This document shows positions 11,492-23,100 of a stretch of DNA of 64,000 nt, piece by piece. Below the pieces are notes generated by a model. It did not search any database. It had not been told where the DNA came from and worked only from the letters and a program-made list of their open reading frames with translations. The DNA is from Misgurnus anguillicaudatus (Eukaryota > Chordata > Actinopteri > Cypriniformes > Cobitidae). The position numbers were made by a program, and so were the translations under genes. The stretch covers positions 2,976,001-3,040,000 of the forward strand of contig NC_073356.2 in the NCBI RefSeq assembly GCF_027580225.2, written 5' to 3'. Position 1 is the first letter of the stretch; each line of letters opens with the position of its first letter.

Positions 11492-11760
11492 GGGGTGGTT
11501 TCCCGGACAGAGATTATCTTAAGCCAGGACTAGGCCTTAGTTTAATTAGAAAATATAACTAGTTTGAACAAACATACCTTACAAAAACATTACTTGTGTG
11601 CATTTTGAGGCAAAACAAAAGGACACTGATTTTAAGATATTTCAGTGCACCATATTTTTTTAGTTTGGACAGCTCTTATATTTATTTTAGTGTACTAGTC
11701 TAATCCCTATCTAAAGTCAATCATTAATCAAAAGAGTGCACATTTAAAATAAGCTTGAAT
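11492..11760. mobile_element. degenerate inverted-repeat MITE
   Basis: Left end GGTTTCCCGGACAGAGATTA, followed by CCAGGACTAGGCCTTAG. The right end, CTAGTCTAATCCCTATCT, is a weak inverted partner. This is a common fish repeat pattern with no coding capacity. Confidence 0.55.
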
Positions 11761-12430
11761 CAGACACATGGCCATGGGTGTAAAGACAAATACTGTAAAG
11801 GAAATTAATTTCAGAAGCAAAGTTAAGAGGTCTGTTGTAAAGTATGGGAGATAGCTCCGCTTATGTTGATGGTAAAGGCTCTCTGTGGGCACTGCTGAAC
11901 AGGACTAGAGAACCATTGTGCATCCAAAATAGCATCAACCAGGAATGCATTATTTAATGTTTTTAAATACCCAGATGATACAGACCATGAATAAAAATCC
12001 AGAACATCTGTCTGTTTAACTACTGCCTCAAATGAGTGGCATAACACATTAAGCTGAAAATAAAGTCTCCTTTGAGCTGCTAAATCCTGTAATTCGAAAG
12101 AAAGGGCAACAGCTTGGTACACACAAATTTAACAATAATCCCTCTTAAAACCAGTTGCCTGAGAGTGAGGTTTTGTTGTTGAGATTAGATACAGGTACTG
12201 TTTGCGACAAGCAGAGTGCACTTAAACATATTTTTCTTTTAAAAATAGTTCCAAATGTATGTTTTATTTATAATTTACTTTAAGGCCATTTAGCCTTTTC
12301 AAGCATGCTGGTCATATCTTACTGAAACTGTTTTAATTTCTTTATGTAAACTGACATCATGATACGGCTGATTTAACCATGAAAGCACATGCAAAGGAAA
12401 AGGGAAAAAAATGCATCCGTTTTATCATTG
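11761..12430. other. intergenic, nothing recognised
   Basis: AT-rich unique-looking DNA. Open frames here lack protein character. Confidence 0.5.
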
Positions 12431-12527
12431 TATATAGACAGTTTCAGCAGTAACAACATAAACAAGCCGTTTTCGTGGTCAACACGTAACTTCCGGTAAA
12501 CTCTGCTAAGAATAAATAACAACAAAG

Positions 12528-12941
12528 TACTTTAAACAGTAAGTAACTTAGTTTTGGTAAACCATTCTCTACAAGCACATGAAAAAATAGGTTGTTGAAA
12601 TTTGGCTCTCCTTATGATGTCATAAGGAGCTCTTATTATAATAATACCACCCCTTAACCTGCACTATCCAATCACAGCACTGCCATTTAGTGGAGAGAAA
12701 AGAGAAAGAGACAAAAATATTCACAGCACAATTGAGTTTAATTGCAACCAACCGCTCATTTGCATTTTAAAGGACACACCCAAAACGGCACATTTTTGCA
12801 CACACCTAGAAAGTGTCAATTTTAACATGCAATAATAAATTATTTATATGGTATTTTGAGCTAAAACTTCACATATGTGCTTTGGGGACACCAAAAGATT
12901 TTATGACATCTTAAAAAAGTCTTGTGCCATAGCCCCTTTAA
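12528..12941 (+). mobile_element. TTAA-type element, 5'-truncated copy
   Basis: Matches the complete copy at 39726-40205 from CAGTAAGTAACTTAGTTTTG to the right terminus GTGCCATAGCCCC, which abuts TTAA (12938-12941). The left terminus with its own TTAA is missing. It carries the shared TTATGATGTCATAAGGAGCT palindrome. Confidence 0.8.
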
Positions 12942-13353
12942 ACAAACAGAATCCGGAAGTAAAGTTCGGACCAGACGCTTATCGCGTCACTGGACGAGCA
13001 CCCGATGAAACTGTCTATAGACGCTTTCATAAGACGCCCTGTGTTGTCACGCTCTGCTAAAAAAAACAATAGAAACCATCACAGAAATTTAATTGAATTT
13101 AATTGTTTTAGTGAATTTTTTTTGTAATGGAAACTATAATGGTCTCTGTGGGTTTGTGTTGGTCTCTACTGGTCCAGTATGTGTTGGGTTCTATTGGTGG
13201 GGGCATTACTGGAATATGTCCCATAACACACTACAAAAAGGAATTTTGTAGTGGTTTTAATGGTATAAACTAACGGTTCCTATTGGTATTTAGTTTTTTC
13301 AGCAGGGCGGTTACATCTGGGTGGAACTTAACTTCCGGTCTCTGTTTGTTTAG
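12942..13353. mobile_element. inverted-repeat element next to the TTAA copy
   Basis: Left end AACAAACAGAATCCGGAAGT and right end TTCCGGTCTCTGTTTGTTT are inverted copies over about 30 bp with a few mismatches. Non-coding, about 410 bp, nested inside the 12431-13725 element. Confidence 0.65.
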
Positions 13354-14229
13354 TGGTCCGAGTCCGACTAATGTCTAAACTGATCTCTAGAACAAATACT
13401 TTGTCAAAAATAAATGTTTTGGTTTCAAGACGAGGGAAGACGGCGATCATGGATCACCACTATGAAGGGATGTTTGGCAACTGATCTGTCTGTAGTTAAC
13501 ATTGTATACATTATAGTACACAGTAAGGTTAGCTCAGTGTAGTTTTTGATACGCTTTAGCTTGAACTAAGTTAACTTAACTACTTGTTGTTTATTTAGCT
13601 TGTTATCAGAAATAAACTACTCTAAAAGGACTCTGTTGCTATTGATTCTTTGCAGAGTTTACCAGAAGTTACGTTTGTTCCACGAAAGCCATTTGTTTAT
13701 GTTGTTACTGCTGAAACGGTCTTATTTTTAGAAAGATGTGGAAATTTATATTAGTAGAAAATTGGTGTACTTGATGTTTTTTTTTTTTATTTAGAGAGAT
13801 AATTTGGAAAGTAATGAACAATATTTTATTCAGTTATTTATTGTATTAGAAAAGTTACACAAAACAAAATGGACCCTTTGTAAACCATATCGGTCCGTTT
13901 TATGATTTCAAATTATACAGCCTTTGGAAAAAAGTAAAAACCAAAAGGCTCTAAAAACATATAATATTTTAAAAGTACTCTATTTTCTCTTTTCTTCTTC
14001 TTCTCTGGTAACACGTGATTAATACCTTTTGTTCATAGGGCACTGAGCAAAATATGATTTTTGTATTTAATGTCGTTATTTAATAAACAAAAGAAAAAAG
14101 AAAGCACGTGCACGTGTTCAAATAACATCAGTAAACTGTAAACATTTGCTCAAACACTGTCAACTTCTCAGCAAAGTATGAGTATGGTCTGACGTAATAT
14201 AATAATTAAAGGATGTTGTACATACCTCT

Positions 14230-14320
14230 GTCACTATAGTCTCCTCCTCTCTCTCGTAACCTCCTCCTCCTCAGTGTTTCATCATACACGATGGCAGGCA
14301 CATGGTGTGTATTCTCTGAG
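14230..14320 (+). other. possible 5' non-coding exon upstream of slc7a6
   Basis: A pyrimidine-rich stretch with repeated CTCCTCCTC leads to a short open segment ending CTCTGAG before a GTGAGAT donor at 14321. Spliced to the acceptor TTCTTACTCAG at about 19051, it would be followed by an early stop, so it could only be 5' UTR. No transcript evidence is available. Confidence 0.2.
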
Positions 14321-15800
14321 GTGAGATCTTGTGGATATAAATTAAACTTTATCGTTTTAGCCTCTAGCTCACTCCTGTTAGTTACCTTGATATTAGAATT
14401 TATCAGTACTGCAGCGCTATGTGATACAGCTAACCTCCTACCTAGATGTGCTACAAGTTTGAAGTGTATGTTTATCCCGTAGGCTACCTAATCTTGGCTT
14501 TAAGACTAAACATCGTTAAAAGGATCAACTGTCGTTGGTAATTGTGAGCTTTTTGTACTATTTGTATTTTTTGTTGTTGTTGTCTAAACCTGAATATCGT
14601 TTGACTTCCTTGAACGAAGCCGCTCTACTTGTTAGACGGATAGTTGATAAATAAATATGTTTTACCGTCCAAATTGAGATAAACACATTAAAAAGCAGCA
14701 AATCCAGGATAATGTGTTTGGTTTTCAGTTTATGGTTTAATATAAAGTGAAAGATGCTGTTTTGTGTTGGCCCGAATCTCTCATTTAAACTCGGGCTCGT
14801 GTCCGACTGACAGCATGTAGTTAGCTGCACTGAGCTTTATTGTTTAGCACAATGTTAACGTGAACGACTTAAATGTTAACGCTTTGTCTTGTGTTTTTTG
14901 GCATTTGTGGGTCGTATGTGGTCAGTCTGTCTTGATTTTATTGACTAACACCACACATAACTTACCATTGAGGAAATTATACTGTAACCATTGTGTTTTT
15001 CCAACCGATATAGTGATAACAATCATCTGTTTCAGACAGTACCTATGCAACAGTACACAGTAAGTAATGCTAAACTTGAAAACAATTGTGAAACCTGAAA
15101 GAAACCCCATCAATAAATGTCTGTGAAATCCAGGTTAAAGTCTCATAAACTAATGGTGATGCTAAGAACATCATGTGAGTTTACATTGATTTGTCATGAT
15201 CTTACTCAGTCAATATTAAAAGATATCAATGTGATATTTTCACAGAACTTTTTAAATTTTGTATTATGCAATATGATTTTATGTAGAAAACCGTAAATCA
15301 CAAAAAGCTGATTTTTCACAGATTGGGTCTCACATTTCAGTTGTCAAAGTGGCTATAAATTCTAATTTCTGAAGTTAAGTGGTTACTCATTAAAAGCTGA
15401 TGAAGATTTTGCAGTTAGATTTTCTTTAGGGCAGCCTTTAGTAGATATTTATGAAATAACACGCAACACCAGAATTAGAAAATAAAACAACAGGATCTGA
15501 TGTATAATCTAGCTTTTATATTAGAATATTCTGAAGTTTATATAAAGGGCACGCTCACACAATACTTAACTGAATCGTACCGAGTACGATTGTTCCCACT
15601 TCCTCGCTCGTCTGCACTCACATTAAACTTTATTATGTTAAACACACTTCTCTGTTATCTGACACGCGGCTAAATATATTTGTGCTGTGCAAATCAGAGT
15701 GTTTTACTTACAGTAGGGCTGCAAAATGATGAATTGTTTGCAGAATAAAGTTTTTGTGTACATCATATATGTGTGTGTTGTGTATAATTATGTATGTATA
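14321..15800. other. intergenic or first-intron DNA, nothing recognised
   Basis: AT-rich with no supported coding frame. Confidence 0.5.
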
Positions 15801-15801
15801 A

Positions 15802-15803
<2 letters not shown>

Positions 15804-15836
<33 letters not shown>

Positions 15837-15849
15837 TACATACATACAT
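15804..15849. repeat. (AC)n followed by (CATA)n microsatellite
   Basis: About 29 nt of CA dinucleotides followed by CATA tetranucleotide units. Confidence 0.95.
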
Positions 15850-16403
15850 CCAAGTATAGTTTTTAAGAAAAAAATCTATATATTTAGTATTTTTAATTTT
15901 ATATTGCTCAAATATATAACATTTTATATACTGATACAGTACCGAGCGATTACACTAGCCAAATAAACCATATTTGGGTCAAGCATACTCGGGAGCGGTA
16001 CGGTTCCCATAACGTGAGTACACCCAGAATTGAATGAATTGGGTTCATCTGTGGAAGCAGCTGGTCTGAAAGCTGATGTAGATGACAAGACACGACACAC
16101 CCCCAGTCTGTTTCTGATCAGGCACTTAAGGCAAAAGTGTGGTCTGTTAGTAAAGCTCCAATTAAAAACTAGTTTTGAGAATAGATATTCAGCACTGGAA
16201 AAATGACAAGACGGATGTGTGTTTGTTTTGAAATTCTCTTCAAACCTTGCTGAAAAGTGATATACGTGTAGCAAAAACTACTGGTCGACCGTTATGAGCT
16301 TTCAAATGGCCGATGCTGATACCAATATTAAGAAAGCTGTATTGCCGATTGGCCGATGAGGCTGATATAACACAAATGTAATTACAGTAAATAACAAACA
16401 GAA

Positions 16404-17450
16404 AATTGGTTAAACCACGTAAATGTCTCTATTTAAATACTAAAAAAACAGTCTGTATGGCATTTACCAAACAAAGCACAAAGATGTCAAATTCTAATGT
16501 GTTTTTTAGAGGACAGGAGCTTAATCTTGTTAATGAATTCAAGTATTTAGGTGTCACATATGACTCCAACTTGACATTCAGACGACATGTAAAAAATGTA
16601 GCAAATAAAGTTAAATTTAGTCTGCAGAATTTTAAACAAATTAGGCCATTTCTTAACATCAAAGCTGCCAAGTTGTTCCTATATACTATGATTTTTTCAC
16701 ATATTGAGTATTGTTTTATAAACTGGTCTTTAACTAGTATATCTAATCTAAAAACTATTGAATCTCTTTTTAAGAAAGCCATAAAAATCTTTGATAAGAA
16801 GACAATGATATTTCACCACTGTAATATTTTAGTATTTTCTAAGTTTTGACAATTTCAAACGTTTTAAGTACATCTGTCTGGTCTATAAGGTGCTAAATAA
16901 TCTTGCCCTGCCTCCACTGCATGCCTTTTACAAAAGGCTTGCAAGTGGAGGTAGCACACGGGCCTCTGTTAAAAGGGACTGTGTGATACCATTTAGACGT
17001 ACTACCCTTGGTCAAAATGTGTTGTCAATAATAGGTGGTAAATTGTGGAATAGTTTGCCTCTTCCGATAAGAGAGTGTCCAATTTTAAACAATTTTAAAA
17101 CACAATTGAAACTGTGGCTCTTGGAGAACCAGAGGTGTACACATTATTAACTGTTATATTGATATTCTGCACTTGTTTTACTGATACTAAAATGTCTTCT
17201 TTGTTGTTGTATTTTTATTCTGTCTATTTAAATGTGTCTTGTATTTTTCATGGATATTCTTATTCCTTGTAGTTGTCATAGTGAATTAATGTGGTATGTT
17301 GTTGGTTATGTTCTGGTTAGTGTTTGTTACCGGCCTAGGGACTACAGATGAAAAGTAGTATTTCTTTACTAATTCTGGCATATTTACATGTTGTCTGTCT
17401 TTACAACATTGTTCATGAATATGCATGGTCCCTATTAAATAAATAAATAC
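16404..17450 (+). pseudogene. 5'-truncated LINE reverse transcriptase relic
   Basis: The open segment 16406-16849 encodes the C-terminal part of a CR1/L2/Rex-type ORF2, with NEFKYLGVTYDSNLTFRRHV and KAAKLFLYTMIFSHIEYC. The reading then shifts frame near 16850 and continues in 16890-17150 (GGKLWNSLPLPIREC). The 3' end, (AAATA)-like with CCCTATTAAATAAATAAAT, is typical of the group. The endonuclease and RT catalytic core are absent. This is a different family from the LINE at 7-11 kb. Confidence 0.85.
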
Positions 17451-17516
17451 AAATGAAAAAAAAAACATTTGTGGATAGCATTTATAAATGTACCCTTTTA
17501 AAGTAATTAAAACACA

Positions 17517-18715
17517 CACTCACCTAAAGGATTATTAGGAACACCATACCAATACTGTGTTTGACCTCCTTTTGCCTTCAGAAGTGCCTTAATTCTACGT
17601 GGCATTGATTCAACAAGGTGCTGAAAGCATTCTTTAGAAATGTTGGCCCATATTGATAGGATAGCATCTTGCAGTTGATGGAGATTTTTGGGATGCACAT
17701 CCAGGACACGAAGCTCCCGTTCCACCACATCCTAAAGATGCTCTATTGGGTTGAGATCTGGTGACTGTGGGGGCCATTTTAGAGCAGTGAACTCATTGTC
17801 ATGTTAAAGAAACCAATTTGAAATGATTCGAGGTTTGTGACATGGTACATTATCCTGCTGGAAGTATCCATCAGAGGATGAGTACATGGTGGTCATCATA
17901 AAGGGATGGACATTTTCAGAAACAATGCTCAGGTAGGCTGTGGCATTTAAACGATGCCCAATTGGCTCTAAGAGGCCTAAAGTGTGCCAAGAAAACATCC
18001 CACACACCATTACACCACCACCACCAGCCTGCACAGTGATAACAAGGCATGATGGATCCATGTTCTCATTCTGTTTATGCCAAATTCTGACTCTACCATC
18101 TGAATGTCTCAACAGAAATCGAGACTCATCAGATCAGGCAACATTTTTCCAGCCTTGGTGAGCTCGTGTAAATTGTAGCCTCTCTTTCCTATTTGTAGTG
18201 GAGATGAGTGTTACCCGGTGGGGTCTTCTGCTGTTGTAGCCCATCCGCCTCAAGGTTGTGCGTGTTGTGGCTTCACAAATGCTTTGCTGCATACCTTAGT
18301 TGTAACAAGTGGTTATTTCAGTCAAAGTTGCTCTTCTATCAGCTTGAATCAGTCGGGTTATTCTCCTCTGACCTCTAGCATCAACAAGGCATTTTTGCCC
18401 ACAGGACTGCCACATACTGGATGTTTTTCCCTTTTTACACCATTCTTTGTAAACCCTAGAAATGGTTGTGCGGGAAAATCCCAGTAACTGAGCAGATTGT
18501 GAAATACTCAGAACGGCCCGTCTGGCACCAACAACCATGCCACGCTCAAAATTTCTTTCTTTCCCATTCTGACATTCAGTTTGGAGTTCAGGAGATTGTC
18601 TTGACCAGGACCACACCCCTAAATGAATTGAAGCAACTGCCATGTGATTGGATGATTAGATAATTGAATTAATGAGAAATTGAACAGGTGTTCCTAATAA
18701 TCCTTTAGGTGAGTG
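17517..18715 (-). mobile_element. Tc1/mariner element with inactivated transposase
   Basis: Terminal repeats CACTCACCTAAAGGATTATT (left) and the inverted copy ending AGGTGAGTG (right). TA follows at 18716-18717; the left TA has become CA (17515-17516). Transposase on the minus strand: an N-terminal helix-turn-helix region (SISQSAQLLGFSRTTISRVY, about 18550-18470), then RHSDGRVRIWH, YFQQDNVPCHKP, PDLNPIEHL and SMPRRIKALL, in the order of the DDE triad of Tc1 transposases. Stop codons and frame changes separate these blocks, so no active enzyme is made. A deleted relative lies at 40815-41354. Confidence 0.92.
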
Positions 18716-19191
18716 TATTTACATAATTAAGAATGTACATAAGACATAATTAATGGGGATCTGACATATCAAGGTACTGTGTGTTGAACTCTCATGTTAA
18801 AAAGTGAATAATTACTGGTCATTTTACTGTCTGTCAGGCTTTGGCTTTACATTGAGTGACACTGAGTAACAAATTTGAAGGAGAGAGAGAAATTTACTTG
18901 CCAATTGGAAAGATCAAAATATCGGTCTATCACTAGCAAAAAAACACAATAACATCTGAATGTACATTGAAAACATGTTATTTTGGTAATGATACATGTC
19001 CCAACATCTGTAGTACATTATCGTATGCCCTTTTGTTCAGTTTCTTACTCAGATTTGGTGGTGATGGTGGTCAAGGATGAGTCTCAACTAAACCATCAAG
19101 CTTGATGTTAACAAGTCCACTCCTCCTCATCCCTCCACGCTTGCCTCCTGTCTGTCCCCCCACGACCCTGCTCCTGATCTCTCTGTTCATC

Positions 19192-19627
19192 ATGGCAGAT
19201 GCTGTCTCCACCAGCTCCATGCGTCTGAAGCAGGAGATCTCGCTGCTGCACGGTGTCTGCCTCATTGTTGGAAACATGATTGGATCGGGCATCTTCGTGT
19301 CTCCCATAGGTGTCCTTCAACACACAGGCTCTTACGGTCTATCGCTAGTGATTTGGGTTATAGGAGGAATCTTCTCTGTGTTTGGCGCCCTGTGCTACGC
19401 CGAGCTGGGCACCACCATCCGCAAGTCCGGGGCAAGTTACGCTTACATCCTGGAGTCCTTTGGAGGCTTCTTGGCCTTTATTCGTCTGTGGACGTCTCTG
19501 ATGATTGTGGAACCGGCCTGCCAGGCGGTCATTGCTCTTACTTTTTCAACTTACTTAGTAAAACCATTTTTTCCCACCTGCCCGGCACCGTACGAAGCTG
19601 TTCGGCTCATTGCAGCTGTTATTATAG
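19192..19627 (+). CDS. slc7a6: slc7a6 coding exon 1 (start codon, TM1-4)
   Basis: Residues 1-145, donor GTGAGTAC, phase 1. The ATG at 19192 (ATCATGG context) begins [18 protein letters not shown]. An in-frame ATG at 19105 would add 29 residues, mostly P, L and T ([17 protein letters not shown]), unlike a y+LAT N-terminus, so the downstream start is preferred. Confidence 0.92.
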
Positions 19628-20064
19628 GTGAGTACGTCTCTGTTCGTGCCTGCTTTAAGAGATCATTTTGATAAAAATGTTACATGCAACAGACACAGGA
19701 TCAAATGTTGTAGGGGCATAATATAAGCTGGCTTTCACTACTGTTTACTGTTAACACACAGGGCTTTTAAGCAGTAAAGCAACACCTAATGTTTCAATGT
19801 TTTGATGTTATCAAATAGATCAGAGGATGATATACTGCCGTTAGATACAAACACAGCATGGTGCTTATTTTTGTGTATTTAGGAACCCAATTTCAAAAGA
19901 CTACATCCCATCTAAATCATGTTCACATACCAATTTAATGCTTTTGATTTATGTTGTTGCATTTTAACTCGTAGTCGCTTTATTTCAAAGCAAGGCCATT
20001 TAATTTTTCATTCAAATGCTTATCAAAAATTGTTAACAGTGCATTAGAAGGTACATACATTTTA

Positions 20065-20106
<42 letters not shown>

Positions 20107-23100
20107 GTCTGGGTTCGAACCCATAACCTTTTGTGCTGCTAACACAGTGCTCTACCAGTTGAGCTACAGAAATAGACATGTTGTTTCTTGCTATAACTTT
20201 TAGATTTTTAACAAATGCATAAAAATCCCAAGAGAGCAAGCATGTGATGCCTTTTCTGCACTTATTGTTATTTGGACATTCATATTTTTCAAAAGGTTCA
20301 GGAAAATAAATGGGCTGGGGTTGAATGCAGATGTCACTTACAGTAAGTGAAATGCTGAAATCTTCACTTTTCTATTTTCAGCCAGGGCAAATTTGCTTAA
20401 GGGGCCGTGCACACCAAAGCTTTTACATGCATGTTTTCAATTGATTCCAATGGAAACTCTGCGTTTTTCAAATAAGCCAGCAGCTAGCGTTTTTTCCACA
20501 CTGAAAAACGGCGCTCAACGGTTTTTCTGCGATCGCCGCTGAGCATCGAGAGTTGAAAGAGATTCAACTGAGTGAAAAGCTCCGCTCGTCGATGTCGGTT
20601 CTCACACGGCCATCCAATCACAATGGAGGAGGGGCGGGACATTACCACAGCAACCAACCGGCTCACATCTCAAGTATCACAGCTACCAAAGCGCTCGGCT
20701 GAAAAACAGCTGGCATTTGGCGTCCTCAAGGCGTTTTCAGTCGTGTCTAAAAGTTTTGGTGTGTCCAGCCCCTAAAGGAATGTGGACTTTTTTCTAGTGG
20801 GTCGCCTTCGGCTGCTTTCGGATATAGCAGCGTTTGCTGCACAAAGCCGTAGTTCACTGACAATAGGGGCAATTTTGAATGAATTATACCGGATGTATCG
20901 CCTCCGATATGTATGCGATATGGCCCAGTTTGTCAGTGAACTACGGCTTTGTGTAGTAAATGCTGCTCTATATGAAAGCAGCTGATGGCGATTTACTACA
21001 AATTAAGGAAACTGGCGAGATGTGCATGACTATCACATACGATTTATTGTGTAGCCCTCCTAGTAACTAGTACACAACTGTACACATAAATGAAGAACAT
21101 GTCTTTTAGATTAACCTTAAAAACAACCCGAAATGGTGTATGTTGACTGTTTTGATAGAATGAGTCATGTTTTTCAAATCTATCATTATGGGTCAATGAC
21201 AAAACAAGGAGTTAGCTGTGGATGTAATGCATATTTCATTAACATTGTGTTTAAAAAGTTTTGTTCATTGAACATTTCAGTACATTACACTGCTTCTTAT
21301 TAGAGTAATACGTTATTTTACACTTGTAGGCGCATGCTCCATGTCCGTGAATGGTCATGTTACATGTGTTTATGGTCGTGTATAGTACTTAAGCCTTCTT
21401 TTGTACATTATCCCCATTAAGCTTGATGACTTGTTAATATACCATCACATGAATCTAGATTATCCACATTCCATTCTCACTTATTCCACGCCCCCACTGA
21501 TACCATGGGAACATGTCAGGAAGAGGCTTATGCTTTGTATATGCTTTGTTAGGCTTATGCTTTGTATAAACAATTTTTTGATCACATTGGGCCAAACGGT
21601 CTTCAATGTGAAATGTTCCATTTTCTTGCCGTCAATATCAACTTAATTTTATAAGTTATAAACATTCATTTGAAATAACTTAAAGCGTATGTATGTATAG
21701 TTGATTTGTTTAAATACCTTGTGTATACCTACATGTGTAATTGCATTTCTACGTGCACACCAACGCGGAAATATTTTTGAAACCTGATGTGTAGCCTACG
21801 GCATAGATCCTACTCTGAAGTATAATGGGCCCTTTAGCAGATTCCAAATAGACTCAATTGAGATGAAATCATATCCACTCAAGAATAAGTCAGGCACCGA
21901 AATATCCCATAAACATCACAACTTTAATGTGTACAGCCTTTTGAATGGCTGGAGGGACAAAAATGTCTTTGCTTTATAGTGGGGTGCCTAGTCCTGCTCT
22001 AGGGTCGCTGTGCTCCAAACCCTAATCGCGCTTTTCCATTGCATAGTACCCCACCGTTTAGTTTAGTTTGGGTCGGGTCAGCTCACCTCACTTTGGCGTG
22101 GTTAGCTTTTCCATCGAGTTTGGTATCGCTTCGCAGTGGGAGGGATTATAGGTGTGTCTTTATATTTGCCCTGCCAACTGCTGTTACATCATACAAGTGA
22201 GAGCGTCGTTGTACATTTCCCATACGTTTATTATTTCTCAGTCCACCACAAAATTTAAATTGGCCACCACAAATAGATGATTGCACATCGCGCTTATCAC
22301 TACCTCTGTCTCACATGACAGTTTCTGTTTAAACACCCATGGCAGCAGTCTACGGCGCTCCGCTGAGCCTCATTGAAGTTGCATTTAAGCATATATTTGC
22401 GGATGTGCTCGTCACGAATGTCCTGCCACAAACTGCAAATCTGTAAAAAACTGGTATGGTGTTCCTGGTTCTCAACCTGTGGATGTTTTTCATCACTAAA
22501 AGGGAGTTTGCGAACTTATAGCAGAGCACAGATGGCATGTTTGCTCGAGCGCAAGCTAGCACTAAGGTAAAGCAAATCTTTTACATTATATAGATGACGC
22601 TGGTAGTGACGATTCTCTCAGACCAATCAGAGATCTAAAGTGTTTTTGATTCACGTTTGGTATCAGCTCGGGTCGCTTAGTTAGAACCCCAACCGAGGTG
22701 GTACAAAAAAAAAGTATCGGGAACTACGTACTGCACCCAATGGAAAAGCTCCCAAAAGTAAGCTGACCCAAACTAAACCATGGGGTACCAGCTGAACCAG
22801 CTGTTTAGGGCCTTCTAGATAACTTGAGATCTACAGGCAGGTGTAAACTATGCAAGACAGTGACCCACCAGAAGCAGGACTGGACATCTTCACAATAAAA
22901 GTCACAGACTTAGGGTGGGTTGCACCAACAAGGATTAGGCCTAAATCTGGTTTAAATCAAAGCTTTTTTAATAATTCTGTTGCACCAAACTTTAAACCTG
23001 TTGAAAAATAATCAGGGTTACATTTAAACTGTCATTTTGATCCAGGTTAAAATTTTACAGTAAACCTAGATTATCTTTAACCCTGTTGCCCCATTACTTT

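Larger units (their letters stand above)
12431..13725. mobile_element. composite: outer inverted-repeat element with about 90-bp arms
   Basis: The left arm, starting GTTTCAGCAGTAACAACATA near 12440 and including GTAACTTCCGGTAAACTCTG, recurs inverted at about 13655-13722. The outer element contains two other elements (12528-12941 and 12942-13353). A single related arm occurs at 56441-56500. No transposase is visible. Confidence 0.75.
16287..18935. mobile_element. split hAT-like relic carrying two later insertions
   Basis: The left end GGTCGACCGTTATGAG with GGCCGATGCTGATACC, and the right end AAATATCGGTCTATCACTA, are weak inverted partners (GGTCGACCGATAT type). Between them lie a LINE fragment (16404-17450) and a Tc1 element (17517-18715). 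The outer element is recognised from its termini and internal GGCCGAT repeats only. Confidence 0.5.

Noticed and set aside
14291..14482. Coding first exon beginning MAGTWCVFSE
   Set aside because: Splicing at the GTGAGAT donor to the nearest upstream acceptor of the transporter leads to an immediate stop, and the unspliced frame has no family resemblance. Kept only as a possible non-coding exon.
20106..20172. tRNA gene
   Set aside because: A and B boxes are good but the acceptor stem does not pair and the flank is a SINE-type microsatellite tail.
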